A stretch of 64,000 nucleotides of DNA from Gracilibacillus salinarum (GCF_022919575.1 NZ_CP095071.1:2170001-2234000), one strand, 5' to 3'. Shown: positions 50,298-59,270, counted from the first letter of the stretch. Numbers and translations: made by a program. The notes: generated by a model not told the origin, from the sequence alone.

Positions 50298-50305
50298 TTG
50301 ATTTT

Positions 50306-50320
50306 CGAAATCGTTTGCAG
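50306..50320 (-). promoter_or_regulatory. cre-like site upstream of the -35
   Basis: On the minus strand, CTGCAAACGATTTCG differs from the cre consensus at the first and last positions only. Its position just upstream of -35 could also serve the divergent gene. Confidence 0.6.
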
Positions 50321-50333
50321 TTTTGTTACAATG

Positions 50334-50397
50334 AATAAAGTGAGACTTCAATCAGCGGGGCTATTACGGAAGGTTAGCGCCCGCCGTGATAAACAGT
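50334..50397 (+). repeat. short palindromic repeat, copy 2
   Basis: It shares AAAGTGAGACTTCAATCAGC, GGTTAGCGC and CCGTGATAAACA with 13844-13890 but carries an extra CTATTACGGA. ATCAGCGG and CCGCCGTGAT can pair. Confidence 0.6.
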
Positions 50398-50457
50398 AAT
50401 AACAGAATATAATGCCAAGGATAATGCATGAATGGCACAAGAAGTGGAGGTATTGTG

Positions 50458-51072
50458 ATGAGTGATCGACCTTTTTCTAAGAGCAATGCAAGGCAAAAGG
50501 TTGTCAGACTAACGTTCATATTATGTTTGTCTAGTTATTTCTTTTATTTTTTGATCAGAGACGATTGGTTTCATATGGATCACTTTATGTATTTCATTAT
50601 TTTAGCGATAGCACTAACAACATTTATCTGGTTTTCTATGAAAATAGATCAATGGTTAGACGACATTCGCTTTCATATTCCGATTCGCGTAATAGCGAGC
50701 ATACTTATTTTATTCTTTTTTATGTATCAGTTATTTACTCCTTATTTTTATTCCGATCAAAAATTAGTGAATATTGGGAAAGATCTGTTGGAATCCTATT
50801 ATGCGCTTACTGATGAAGAAGATTTCAAGGCAATTGCTGACGCCGTATTGAAGGAAGAGATGGTGTTCTCGGTGATAGAGCAAGAGCTTTATCCTGAAGG
50901 AAGATTGCTAGATATCCATGTGGATGAGGTCAGTCGTTCTCTCTACCTGTTTAACCTCATAGCTAAAGTGGAGAAGGAAACAGAGGGTACCAGGGAACAG
51001 CATACATACCGCTTTACTTTTGCTAAAGAGTACGGCGATTTCAAACTTAAAGGTTATGTTCAGTTAGACTAA
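50458..51072 (+). CDS. membrane protein of unknown function, 204 residues
   Basis: After a basic start (MSDRPFSKSNARQK) there are three hydrophobic segments within about residues 18-95, then a soluble domain of about 105 residues with acidic stretches. GGAGG lies 7 nt before the ATG at 50458; an upstream ATG at 50428 lacks a ribosome site. It is divergent from the IclR operon. No family is recognised; the C-terminal part would lie on one side of the membrane as a small folded domain. Confidence 0.7.
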   Translation: MSDRPFSKSNARQKVVRLTFILCLSSYFFYFLIRDDWFHMDHFMYFIILAIALTTFIWFSMKIDQWLDDIRFHIPIRVIASILILFFFMYQLFTPYFYSDQKLVNIGKDLLESYYALTDEEDFKAIADAVLKEEMVFSVIEQELYPEGRLLDIHVDEVSRSLYLFNLIAKVEKETEGTREQHTYRFTFAKEYGDFKLKGYVQLD

Positions 51073-51091
51073 CAAGAGCAGAGCATCTCAC

Positions 51092-51310
51092 CTACTGCTT
51101 TGCTCCTTCTCTTCCAAGTATTCGAGAGACTTCAGTTTCGTTCGACGTAACCTGGCTTAATTGTTGATGTATCGCACTTAATAAATATAATCCTCTAAAC
51201 AGACAGCCGACTATAATCCCAAATGCGATTAACCCGCCAAAAATTGGACCCAGCATGAAAAGAAGTAAGCCTAGTATCGCGCTAGATATGATAGATATTA
51301 ACAGATACAT
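51092..51310 (-). CDS. small membrane protein, 72 residues
   Basis: Two hydrophobic segments with glycine-rich joins (SAILGLLLFMLGPIFGGLIAFGIIVGCL) are followed by a polar tail with heptad-like spacing (LLSAIHQQLSQVTSNETEVSRIL). AAAGGAG precedes the ATG. It is convergent with the preceding gene. No family is recognised. Confidence 0.65.
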   Translation of the reverse strand: MYLLISIISSAILGLLLFMLGPIFGGLIAFGIIVGCLFRGLYLLSAIHQQLSQVTSNETEVSRILGREGAKQ

Positions 51311-51435
51311 TTTATCTCTCCTTTATATAATCGATTTTTCATTACTTATAATTTTTCAAAAGCATGCCGAGCATGTTTAATCCACTCTCAAACAAGGAAT
51401 GGTTAAATAGATAAGCACGGAAAGGATGAAATTAG

Positions 51436-51789
51436 ATGATTGAGATTGCAAATATTGAGAACAGCTCTATTGTAGAAATAAGTGCAAGTGGAAAATTAAC
51501 TAAGGAGGACATTCAGCAAGTCGACGATTTCTTTGACAATAAAGTTAGTGACTTAGAAAAAGTGAACGTGCTGCTCCTCTTGGAAAATTGGGAAGGATTA
51601 ACCTTTAAAGCACTAATAGAAGATTTCAAAATGATTAAGCACTGGAAAAGCTTCAATAAAACTGCCTTTGTTGCGGACAGTAAATATCTGAAAGAAGATT
51701 CTAAGTTAGAAAGTCTCTTTCCAAGTACGAAGATTGAGTATTTTAACTTGGACCAAAAAGAGATGGCGAAAATGTGGTTAGAGGAATAA
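51436..51789 (+). CDS. STAS/SpoIIAA-like protein
   Basis: The 117-residue protein has the pattern of the SpoIIAA-like (DUF3478) group: an N-terminal strand with SIVEISASGKLTKEDI, NVLLLLENWEGLTFKAL and FNKTAFVADSKY, ending in a helix. These proteins resemble anti-sigma antagonists or lipid-binding SEC14-type folds, but their role is not established. AAAGGATG lies upstream of the ATG. It is monocistronic, ending at a bidirectional stem-loop. Confidence 0.8.
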   Translation: MIEIANIENSSIVEISASGKLTKEDIQQVDDFFDNKVSDLEKVNVLLLLENWEGLTFKALIEDFKMIKHWKSFNKTAFVADSKYLKEDSKLESLFPSTKIEYFNLDQKEMAKMWLEE

Positions 51790-51813
51790 GTTTATTTCAG
51801 TGTTAACGGAAAG

Positions 51814-51842
51814 AAGCCGGCCTCGATTGGTCGGCTTTCCTT
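51814..51842. terminator. stem-loop between convergent genes
   Basis: AAGCCG and CGGCTT flank a 12-nt loop, with TTCCTTATTTT after it in the forward direction. Confidence 0.65.
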
Positions 51843-52389
51843 ATTTTAATCCTTCCCATTCTCGCCTCAAAATTCCCATCTTAATAGCGTCAAAATATTC
51901 ACCGTTCACCACTCTTGCCTCTCTTACTCTTGCTTCTTCCTTCATTCCCAGTTTTTCCGCAACCCTTATCATTCTGCTATTACCGGACCATGTTGACATA
52001 CCAAGCCGGTGAATAGCAGTAGATGCAAAAAGATAGTCAATCCACAGATTATAAGCCTCTGAACCATAACCGCCGTTCCAATAGTTACTGTCATAGATCA
52101 CTATCCCTGTTTCTAGCCAATTGGTGTGTTTATCCACCCAGTAGGAGCCAACATATCCAATCACTTTCTCACCCGTTTTGATTACTAACGAGGAAGGAAT
52201 ACCTTCGATAATATCTTGCTTCCAACTTTGCCGATACGCTTCTTTTGACACTCTCTTTTCTTTGATATAAGGACCATTCCACTTTTTTGCTGCTTGTTCC
52301 TTCTCTTCAAATTTCCAATAGAATAACTCCGCTAAATCCCCATCATTTGCTTCTTGTAAAATGACTTTATTTCCTTTCAATATGATCAT
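51841..52389 (-). CDS. GNAT-family N-acetyltransferase (RimJ/RimL type)
   Basis: The 182-residue acetyl-CoA-dependent enzyme has GYVGSYW, WLETGIVIYDSNYWNGGYGSEAYNLWIDYLF (the motif A region, in outline) and HRLGMSTWSGNSRMIRVAEKLGMKEEARVRE, all typical of ribosomal-protein-type acetyltransferases. It probably modifies an amino group on a protein or small molecule; the substrate is unknown. Confidence 0.88.
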   Translation of the reverse strand: MIILKGNKVILQEANDGDLAELFYWKFEEKEQAAKKWNGPYIKEKRVSKEAYRQSWKQDIIEGIPSSLVIKTGEKVIGYVGSYWVDKHTNWLETGIVIYDSNYWNGGYGSEAYNLWIDYLFASTAIHRLGMSTWSGNSRMIRVAEKLGMKEEARVREARVVNGEYFDAIKMGILRREWEGLK

Positions 52390-52418
52390 GTGTATGTATT
52401 ATCCTCCATTATTCTACT

Positions 52419-52607
52419 TTAACGGAAAAAGACATTATAAATGATAACACCAACGATTATCACTACAATTAAAATGCCCGTACCTTTCCATCCTAAACTT
52501 CCAACTAAATCAGCAATTCCGCCACCATGAATACTGCCTGATGGATTTCCTTTCAACTTCTGTTGTCTCAACCGCTCTCTTCTCTCTTCTGGTGTTTGAT
52601 TACTCAC
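52419..52607 (-). CDS. DUF6366-like small membrane protein
   Basis: The 62-residue protein opens with a charged helix (TPEERRERLRQQKLKGNPSGS), then a glycine-rich GGGIADLVGSLGWKGTG and one membrane segment (ILIVVIIVGVIIYNVFF). This layout fits the small DUF6366 family of Bacillales. A TTTCC-rich region provides GAAGGTGA upstream of the ATG. Function is unknown. Confidence 0.72.
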   Translation of the reverse strand: MSNQTPEERRERLRQQKLKGNPSGSIHGGGIADLVGSLGWKGTGILIVVIIVGVIIYNVFFR

Positions 52608-52635
52608 GGAAAATCACCTTCCTTTTCATACGCAT

Positions 52636-52842
52636 TCAATTCTTTTCTTTTTCCAACAACTCAATAATTCGATCTAACTTCTGCTCAATATTTCTTTCCT
52701 TCCTAGTAGGCGTATAAGTGTTATCGCCTCCATTATCTTTAAAAAATGTACCTACACTATGAAAAATAAAGGCTATTAAACATATCACGATCATGAATAT
52801 TAATAGTAACCAGCCCATACTGCCGAGTGCTTGCCAGTTCAT
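52636..52842 (-). CDS. small membrane protein with coiled tail (DUF4083-like)
   Basis: The 68-residue protein has one hydrophobic segment (WLLLIFMIVICLIAFIFHSVG), an NGGDNTYT turn and a C-terminal heptad helix (IEQKLDRIIELLEKEK). This resembles short DUF4083 proteins, but the match is from memory. It is in a run of four small genes on the same strand, starting 1 nt after its upstream neighbour's stop. Confidence 0.65.
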   Translation of the reverse strand: MNWQALGSMGWLLLIFMIVICLIAFIFHSVGTFFKDNGGDNTYTPTRKERNIEQKLDRIIELLEKEKN

Positions 52843-52843
52843 C

Positions 52844-53122
52844 TCACATTTCCCCTTCTTTATTTGTTTTCAACCTCATCACTTTTTTATATCGATATAA
52901 ACCATACAAACCGAAAGCAAATGATATTCCTGCCATTATTCCACCATACCATTTTATAAATAAGATGAGTTTCGGATCTGGCGGTGACCATACTCCGGTT
53001 TGCGGGGTTTCCATATCATTGATCTTCATCACAACATTAATCAAAACAAACATGGCACATACAAATGGAATCCAATACCTATATTTCTTCGGTTTCCCTT
53101 GCAATCGAATAACCCCTAACAC
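52844..53122 (-). CDS. two-helix membrane protein, 92 residues
   Basis: The N-terminus is basic (GKPKKYRY), followed by WIPFVCAMFVLINVV, an outside loop (NDMETPQTGVWSPPDPK), a second segment (FIKWYGGIMAGISFAFGLYGLY) and a charged tail. It lies 6 nt after the upstream exported-protein gene and overlaps nothing, so co-transcription is likely. No family is recognised. Confidence 0.65.
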   Translation of the reverse strand: MLGVIRLQGKPKKYRYWIPFVCAMFVLINVVMKINDMETPQTGVWSPPDPKLILFIKWYGGIMAGISFAFGLYGLYRYKKVMRLKTNKEGEM

Positions 53123-53128
53123 TACAGC

Positions 53129-53542
53129 TTACTTAGATTGCCAATCTGCATGTTCAAATAATGGGTAAAGCGTATTTTGACCGATAATCGAAAATTCACC
53201 TGCATGTGAAATCGTCATTCTATTCTTTCCAATCCCCAAATCAAAGCGTGCGCCACTTTCTGTTTCGATGTACATCATATAGTCGACATCGACATTTACA
53301 TTGCGTTTCTTTAATGACATGTTTGAAGATCCTGTTAAAAAAGGGGCAATAACAGCTTTATCCTGACTGTTAAATTCTCTGTTATTTTCCCAATCTGTAA
53401 TACTTATCGATGACACTTCTTCTTCTCCTATCATATCCGCCATCACTTCTTTATACGTCACAATCCGCCATTGATTACTAATGAAGAATATAGCCAAAGT
53501 GACAACTATTAAGGTCATTAAAAAAATCCATCTTCTTCTCAA
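53129..53542 (-). CDS. membrane-anchored exported protein, 137 residues
   Basis: One N-terminal hydrophobic anchor (RRRWIFLMTLIVVTLAIFFIS) precedes a soluble domain of about 110 residues, with VTYKEVMADMIGEEEVSSISITDW, a beta-rich middle and ISHAGEFSIIGQNTLYPLFE. The domain should face outside. It is first of the small-gene run. No family is recognised. Confidence 0.65.
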   Translation of the reverse strand: MRRRWIFLMTLIVVTLAIFFISNQWRIVTYKEVMADMIGEEEVSSISITDWENNREFNSQDKAVIAPFLTGSSNMSLKKRNVNVDVDYMMYIETESGARFDLGIGKNRMTISHAGEFSIIGQNTLYPLFEHADWQSK

Positions 53543-53677
53543 TGAAACCTTCTCCCAACTGATGAAAAAAATGTATTACTTCCAATTTTAACATAAAATA
53601 ACAAATGACTTGCTGTTTTTCCTAAGAAAAAACGGCAATAAACCACCCGATCTTAATTGACTTAATTAATAAACTTC

Positions 53678-54212
53678 TTCCTATAATATGGATTATGTCA
53701 ACTAAGGCTGTATGGCAAAACGGTCATTTTGAAATATTTTATCTGCGTTGCAAAGCTCCGGAAATAGGCTCCGCGTCCTGTGGGCACGGCTTCAGCTAAC
53801 TTAGGAAAGAAAATTCTTTTCTTTCCTAAGTGGATCTTCAGCTCGCGCTGATTCCACGGGAGTCTCCGCCTATTTCCTACGCTTGAGGGAAGTGCTACAA
53901 CGATTGGCAGAGCTAAAAGCAGTAGCGCTAAACATGATACATCTAACAGTGAAATATGACACTGAGCATAGCACTCTATATACAAGCTGTGGTATTAGTT
54001 GCAGAGCTAAACTTTAGCGTAGGCCAACCACGTAGACTCCCGCGGGACAGGCAGGCGCTGAAGATCCACTTTGTGAAGCGCTCTTCTTCACAAAGTTAGC
54101 TTCAGCCGTGCCCCGCAGGACGCGAAGTGGTTGGCCGGAGCGGTATTATAGCACATGAATCATATCAAAATAAATACTAAGCTGTTAGTTGACATAATCC
54201 ATATTATAGGAA
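53678..54212 (-). repeat. family A dispersed repeat, copy A5, interior inverted
   Basis: A perfect 28-bp inverted repeat bounds it (53678-53705 and 54185-54212). Hairpin B comes first (about 53752-53882) and hairpin A second (about 54022-54140), the reverse of every other copy. The sequences outside the terminal repeats run in the same direction as in the other copies. Confidence 0.92.
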
Positions 54213-54277
54213 CTCAGCTTCATATTCCATATGATTAATGCTGTGACTGCACTTTTATACTATCTTGATTGATAAGA

Positions 54278-54313
54278 AAAACAGACCAAATCATCATTGA
54301 TCTGGTCTGTTCA
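54278..54313 (-). terminator. terminator of the gan operon
   Basis: On the minus strand, AACAGACCAGATC pairs with GATTTGGTCTGTT, followed by TTTCTT. Confidence 0.85.
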
Positions 54314-54323
54314 GCTATTCCTG

Positions 54324-56375
54324 TTATTTTTTCAACACTTTCACATCATATGCTGTTAATGTTACATTTCCTGTTACTGCTTCTCCTGTTATATGATCCT
54401 GGTATTCCCCTTCAGCGAGGGTAATTTCCTGGCTTTCACTGGAGAAGTTCATCAAGAATAAATAGTCATTGCTGCCATCTGTACGTACTTGTGCGCTGAC
54501 ACCAACTGGCAGTGTCCCGCCTGTTGCTCGTGTTAATCCTGCTTGATCTGCTAATTTCTCGAAAAATTCCTTGTGGAAGGAACGGTCATTACGAGAAGCG
54601 ATATAATACGCTTTTCCTTGTCCGAATTCGTTCACTGTCAAGGCCGGTCTGTCCGCATAGAAATCACTTCCATATTGCGCTAAAGCCTGAGCGCCTTCCA
54701 AATGAATCAGGTCACAAAGCTCCTTCGCCTGATATTCTCCACTTAAGCCTAATTCATTATTGCCGATGACTTTGACATGATTCGTCTGACCATCATATAA
54801 ACCGTCTATTTCTTCTGACCAGATACCTAGCGTTTTACGTAATGGACCTGGGAATCCGCCTAAGAAACATAAATCCGTTTCATTAACAATTCCGGACCAG
54901 TAAGTTGTAACGAACGTGCCACCATTTTGCACAAATTTCTCGATGTTCTCGCCAACACCTTCACGAACCATATATAACATTGGCGCCACGACTACTTTAT
55001 ACTTGGAAAGGTCCTTCTCGGAATCAATCACATCAACTGCGATGCCTTGTTCCCAGAATGCCTGATAGTGCTCGGTTACCGTACGCTCATAATGCACACC
55101 ACTGTTACGTGGACCTTGTGAATCGTTGACAGCCCAGCGATTTTCCGTATCAAAAATGATCGCAACTTCCGCATCTACCGTCGTTCCCACAACTTCATCT
55201 AATTGGGACAGGTTTTCGCCCAATTCTTTTACTTCCTGAAAAACACGGTTGTGTTCAGTACCAAGATGATCAACGACTGCACCATGGAACTTCTCACTGG
55301 ATCCACGACTCTTACGCCATTGGAAATACTGTACAGAATCAGAACCATGAGCAACCGCCTGCAGGGAAGACAAATTATGCATGCCCGGTTTTTTCAATTT
55401 ACTGATTGGCTGCCAGTTCGTTAAGCTTGGCGTGCTTTCCATTAATAAGAATGGCTGTCCATCTTTTAAAGAACGGAACCAATCATGATTCATCGCTGTA
55501 TAGGCTGCACGATAGGATGGATCACTTGTATCATGCCACAATGGGTACGAATCCCATGAAATAAAGTCGATATCATCTGCCATTTTTGCATAATTTAACG
55601 GTTCGAATAATTCCATAAAGTTTGCCGTTGCTGGCATTTCTGGTTTTACTGCCTTTAACGGTTTCACTTCATGACGATAAAAATCTAATGTTTGGTGCGT
55701 AACAAAGCGTTTCCAATCAAGGTTTAATCCGTGCACCATGGATTCCCCGTGCGGAGCTGGTGACTCCACTTGTGACCAGCTGGAATACGTATGACTCCAG
55801 AACGTGGTCCACCACGCATCATTTAAAGCATCCAATGTTTGGTATTTTTCTTTTAACCAGTCACGAAATGCTTCCTGACAGTAATCACAGTGACATTCAC
55901 CACCATATTCATTGGAAACATGCCAACCGATCACAGCCGGATGATCTGCATAACGCTCCGCTAATTTCGTGTTCATTGTGGTGACTTTATCACGATATAC
56001 CGGAGACGTATAACAGTGATTGTGACGTAAACCGTGTAAATTACGAACACGATTCGCCTCCACTCTCAATACTTCTGGATACTTCTCTGACATCCAGGCA
56101 GGTCTTGCCCCACTTGGCGTTGCTAAAAACGCAAATATACCGTTTTCATGGAACTTATCCAATAATTTATCCATCCAATCGAAAGTAAACGTTCCTTCCT
56201 CCGGCTCTAATTTCGCCCAGGAAAAGATACCGACTGACATCACATTACAATTGGCCAGCTTCATTAATCGAATATCTTCCTCCAACACTTCCGGGTATTT
56301 TTCCCACTGTTCCGGGTTATAATCTGCCCCGTGTAACATTTTTGGTATTTTTTCACTTACTGGTTTGAATTTCAT
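54324..56375 (-). CDS. ganA: beta-galactosidase, GH42 family
   Basis: The 683-residue cytoplasmic enzyme acts on short beta-1,4-galacto-oligosaccharides. It starts HGADYNPEQW, as GH42 enzymes do. The acid/base Glu is in GWHVSNEYGGECHCDYC, whose Cys cluster binds zinc, and the nucleophile Glu is in PFLLMESTPSLTNWQ. A trimerisation domain and a small beta domain follow. It is the last gene of the gan operon, 40 nt after the secreted GH53. Confidence 0.94.
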   Translation of the reverse strand: MKFKPVSEKIPKMLHGADYNPEQWEKYPEVLEEDIRLMKLANCNVMSVGIFSWAKLEPEEGTFTFDWMDKLLDKFHENGIFAFLATPSGARPAWMSEKYPEVLRVEANRVRNLHGLRHNHCYTSPVYRDKVTTMNTKLAERYADHPAVIGWHVSNEYGGECHCDYCQEAFRDWLKEKYQTLDALNDAWWTTFWSHTYSSWSQVESPAPHGESMVHGLNLDWKRFVTHQTLDFYRHEVKPLKAVKPEMPATANFMELFEPLNYAKMADDIDFISWDSYPLWHDTSDPSYRAAYTAMNHDWFRSLKDGQPFLLMESTPSLTNWQPISKLKKPGMHNLSSLQAVAHGSDSVQYFQWRKSRGSSEKFHGAVVDHLGTEHNRVFQEVKELGENLSQLDEVVGTTVDAEVAIIFDTENRWAVNDSQGPRNSGVHYERTVTEHYQAFWEQGIAVDVIDSEKDLSKYKVVVAPMLYMVREGVGENIEKFVQNGGTFVTTYWSGIVNETDLCFLGGFPGPLRKTLGIWSEEIDGLYDGQTNHVKVIGNNELGLSGEYQAKELCDLIHLEGAQALAQYGSDFYADRPALTVNEFGQGKAYYIASRNDRSFHKEFFEKLADQAGLTRATGGTLPVGVSAQVRTDGSNDYLFLMNFSSESQEITLAEGEYQDHITGEAVTGNVTLTAYDVKVLKK

Positions 56376-56415
56376 GTTATCACCTGTCTTTCAATGTTGT
56401 TATGTTAGTATACCA

Positions 56416-58059
56416 TTAATTATTCTTATAAAATTTCATATTATCGATATTCATCCAATTACCTGCATTCGCATATGAAATAATACCAATTTCACATTGG
56501 CCATTTGTAACAGTAATGTTTTCTATTTCCACCTTCACCCAACTATCCGCACTTACCGGTAAATCCTGTTGTAATTCCGTACCACCATAGTTTTTGGCAT
56601 AGATATACACATCATCTTGTCCACCACTATTCAGAACCCATGCTGACAAAGTATATTCGCCATCTTCAAGTCCACTTATTGTCTGATAGGTTGATACAGT
56701 ATAGTCATTATCTTTCCAATGCGTCAGTTTATAATCACCATTTATTCCTGGACTTTCTACAACTACTGCATCACTATTACTGCTATCTTGTGTCCAAACA
56801 CCCCAATCAGTTGGAGAGTTTGTCCAACCATCTTGTTCAAAATCATGGTTTTGAAGCAAATTAGTTGGGACCGTACTATTAAAGACAGAAACACTTTCTA
56901 ATGCATTCCCATTAAAATCAAATAACGTTTGATTATCCCAAGGGTTGGACAATAAACCAGTATCATCATTATAAAGTTTACCAGCATCCGTGCCCCAATT
57001 CGCTCCTTCTACAGGAAGCCAAGTGGGTTCCCACCAGAAGATCCCTCTGCCTCTATCATTCGGAATGTCTGCAACTATTTCTTGTAAATCTTTCATATAG
57101 TCCATTTGTCCCTGCGGAGTAGCCGGATAGCCACCAACTTCTTCTTCTGTCTCGTAAAATGAATTACCTAAACCATCACCATCAGCTAATGTAAATCCAT
57201 AAGCAGTTTCTACAATCATGACATCTTTATTATATCTTTTACTGATATCATTTAAATTATAATGTAATTCCCCCATCGTACCATGCCAAAAAGGGTAATA
57301 GGATAGACCAATTATATCGAAGTCCACCCCTAAATTAGTTATTTCATCAAACCACCATCTATATAAACTATTATCCCCTCCATGGTCAAGGTGCAGTACT
57401 ATTTCTACATCTTCCCCACTATCTAGCGCATCATTAATCCCAGAAATTCCAGAAGAGAACAGTTCCGCTAATTGTGTGAAATCAGTATTATCTGTACCTA
57501 CCTTTCCATCGTCCCATAGAATTCCAGATGTAGTTTCATTTCCTACTTGAACCATCTGCGGCATCACATTTTCCTGTTTAAATGTTTCTATTACATTTTT
57601 AGAGTAATTATATACCTCATCTTTTAATTCAGTGTAAGATAAGTCTTGCCATGCTTTAGGTTTAGTCTGTGTTCCCGGATCTGCCCAAAAATCACTGTAA
57701 TGAAGATCAAGTAAAATCCCCATCCCTTCTGCTTTTGCACGTTTTGCTAAAGAAAGAGCAGTTTGTATATCATTCGTTCCTCCACCGTAAGGATTACCTT
57801 GTGCATCATAAGGATCCACCCATAGTCGTAATCGAACGTAATTCATACCATTTGAGCTTAAGATTTCAAGTGCATCTTTTTCAACACCATCTTCATAGAA
57901 AGTGCCTCCCAGCTCCTCCACTTCTTCTAGCATGGAAACATCTCCACCCATGATAAGATTACTTGATGCTTGAAGATCACCAGGATTCGTAATACTTGTT
58001 AGAATAAATAAACTAAGGAATAAAATACTACCAGTAAAAAATACTTTTAGCTTTTTCAT
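56416..58059 (-). CDS. ganB: secreted endo-beta-1,4-galactanase, GH53, with C-terminal carbohydrate-binding domain
   Basis: The 547-residue protein has a signal peptide (about 1-31, ending near LQASS). The GH53 barrel (about 35-395) has the acid/base Glu in MVQVGNETTSGILW and the nucleophile Glu in VMIVETAYGFT. A beta-sandwich domain of about 145 residues follows (NLLQNHDFEQDGW...), resembling CBM61-type galactan-binding modules. It should cut type I galactan outside the cell, making oligosaccharides for GanSPQ. Confidence 0.93.
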   Translation of the reverse strand: MKKLKVFFTGSILFLSLFILTSITNPGDLQASSNLIMGGDVSMLEEVEELGGTFYEDGVEKDALEILSSNGMNYVRLRLWVDPYDAQGNPYGGGTNDIQTALSLAKRAKAEGMGILLDLHYSDFWADPGTQTKPKAWQDLSYTELKDEVYNYSKNVIETFKQENVMPQMVQVGNETTSGILWDDGKVGTDNTDFTQLAELFSSGISGINDALDSGEDVEIVLHLDHGGDNSLYRWWFDEITNLGVDFDIIGLSYYPFWHGTMGELHYNLNDISKRYNKDVMIVETAYGFTLADGDGLGNSFYETEEEVGGYPATPQGQMDYMKDLQEIVADIPNDRGRGIFWWEPTWLPVEGANWGTDAGKLYNDDTGLLSNPWDNQTLFDFNGNALESVSVFNSTVPTNLLQNHDFEQDGWTNSPTDWGVWTQDSSNSDAVVVESPGINGDYKLTHWKDNDYTVSTYQTISGLEDGEYTLSAWVLNSGGQDDVYIYAKNYGGTELQQDLPVSADSWVKVEIENITVTNGQCEIGIISYANAGNWMNIDNMKFYKNN

Positions 58060-58081
58060 AAAATGAACCTCCTATATTTAT

Positions 58082-59230
58082 TTAAAATGAATGAAACACA
58101 TCCAATGTCTCTAAAGCATTCCCCTTGAAATCAAACAATCCTTGATTGGCCCAGTGATTACCTCCCCGGCCAAGATCATTACCATATTTCATACCTTCAA
58201 TACTTGCCCAAGTAGTTTGTTTAACAGGCAGCCAAGCCGGTTCCCAATATACAATGCCTAATCCACAATAGTCATCTGTTTTAAGGTTTTTAACAGTATT
58301 CATAAGATCTATCAAGAAATCTTGCTGTCCTTTAGGTGTAGGAGGATAACCAGCTATATCAGATAGTTCTCTATTAAATATACTGTCTTCATCTTTAGGT
58401 GACTCATCTGTAAATGCATACGCAGTTTCTACAATCAATAAATCTTTTTTGAATCTATCTCCTATATCTTTCAAATTAGAACTTAGATCTGCTAAACTGC
58501 CGTGCCAGTATGGGTAGTATGACAAACCGATAATGTCAAAATCTACGTCTCTTTTACAGATTTCATCAAACCAAATTCGATATAGCTTATTCGCACCGCC
58601 GAAATCAAGATGCAGAATAATTTTCATTTGATCAGTATGATAGTTTTCTCTTACGGCCGAAACTCCAGCTTTCAGCAAATCTGCTAATCTATCATAAGCC
58701 CCATCTCTTTCATGCTCTTCCCATACCTCAAATTCCTTTTCTTCAAATTTGAATTTTGGGGTTTGACCATCTGGCCATAGCATACCGTTTGTTATTTCAT
58801 TACCAATTTGGATGTACTCAGGCACCAAATTTTCTTTATCAAACACTGCTAATACTTCTTTCGTATAGCTGTATACCTTTTCTATTAATTCCTCTTGACT
58901 TAAGCTTGCCCATTCTTTCGGTTTTTGTTGTTTTTTTGGATCTGCCCAAAAATCGCTGTAATGTAAATTCAACATCAACTTCATGCCTTCAGCCTTAGCT
59001 CTTCTGGCTAATCGAAGCGTTGTACTTAAATCATTTGTTCCTCCTAAATAAGGATTCCCTTGTGAATCGAAAGGATTTACCCATAATCGAAGTCTTACCG
59101 TATCAATACCTTTCGTTTTTAATATTTCAAATAAATCTCTTTTTTGGTTATTCAAAAAGAATTCTCCGCCAAATTTTTCAACTTCATCTAATATCGAAAT
59201 ATCTACACCTTTAATAAATTCCTGATTCAA
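58082..59230 (-). CDS. GH53 galactanase without signal peptide, probably intracellular
   Basis: A second GH53 enzyme of 382 residues is homologous to the secreted one along the barrel: NYVR-like IDTVRLRLWVNPFDSQGNPY, LHYSDFWADP, acid/base Glu in YIQIGNEITNGML, nucleophile in LIVETAYAFT. It has neither a signal peptide nor a binding module. A GTG start at 59287 would overlap ganQ and lacks a spaced ribosome site; TTG at 59230 lies 10 nt after GGGGAGG and begins NQEFIKGVDIS, so it is chosen. It sits between ganQ and ganB and probably cuts imported galacto-oligosaccharides. Confidence 0.88.
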   Translation of the reverse strand: MNQEFIKGVDISILDEVEKFGGEFFLNNQKRDLFEILKTKGIDTVRLRLWVNPFDSQGNPYLGGTNDLSTTLRLARRAKAEGMKLMLNLHYSDFWADPKKQQKPKEWASLSQEELIEKVYSYTKEVLAVFDKENLVPEYIQIGNEITNGMLWPDGQTPKFKFEEKEFEVWEEHERDGAYDRLADLLKAGVSAVRENYHTDQMKIILHLDFGGANKLYRIWFDEICKRDVDFDIIGLSYYPYWHGSLADLSSNLKDIGDRFKKDLLIVETAYAFTDESPKDEDSIFNRELSDIAGYPPTPKGQQDFLIDLMNTVKNLKTDDYCGLGIVYWEPAWLPVKQTTWASIEGMKYGNDLGRGGNHWANQGLFDFKGNALETLDVFHSF

Positions 59231-59270
59231 AATAGTATTGCCTCCCCAATAGTTAATTTCTTTTTTAGTG

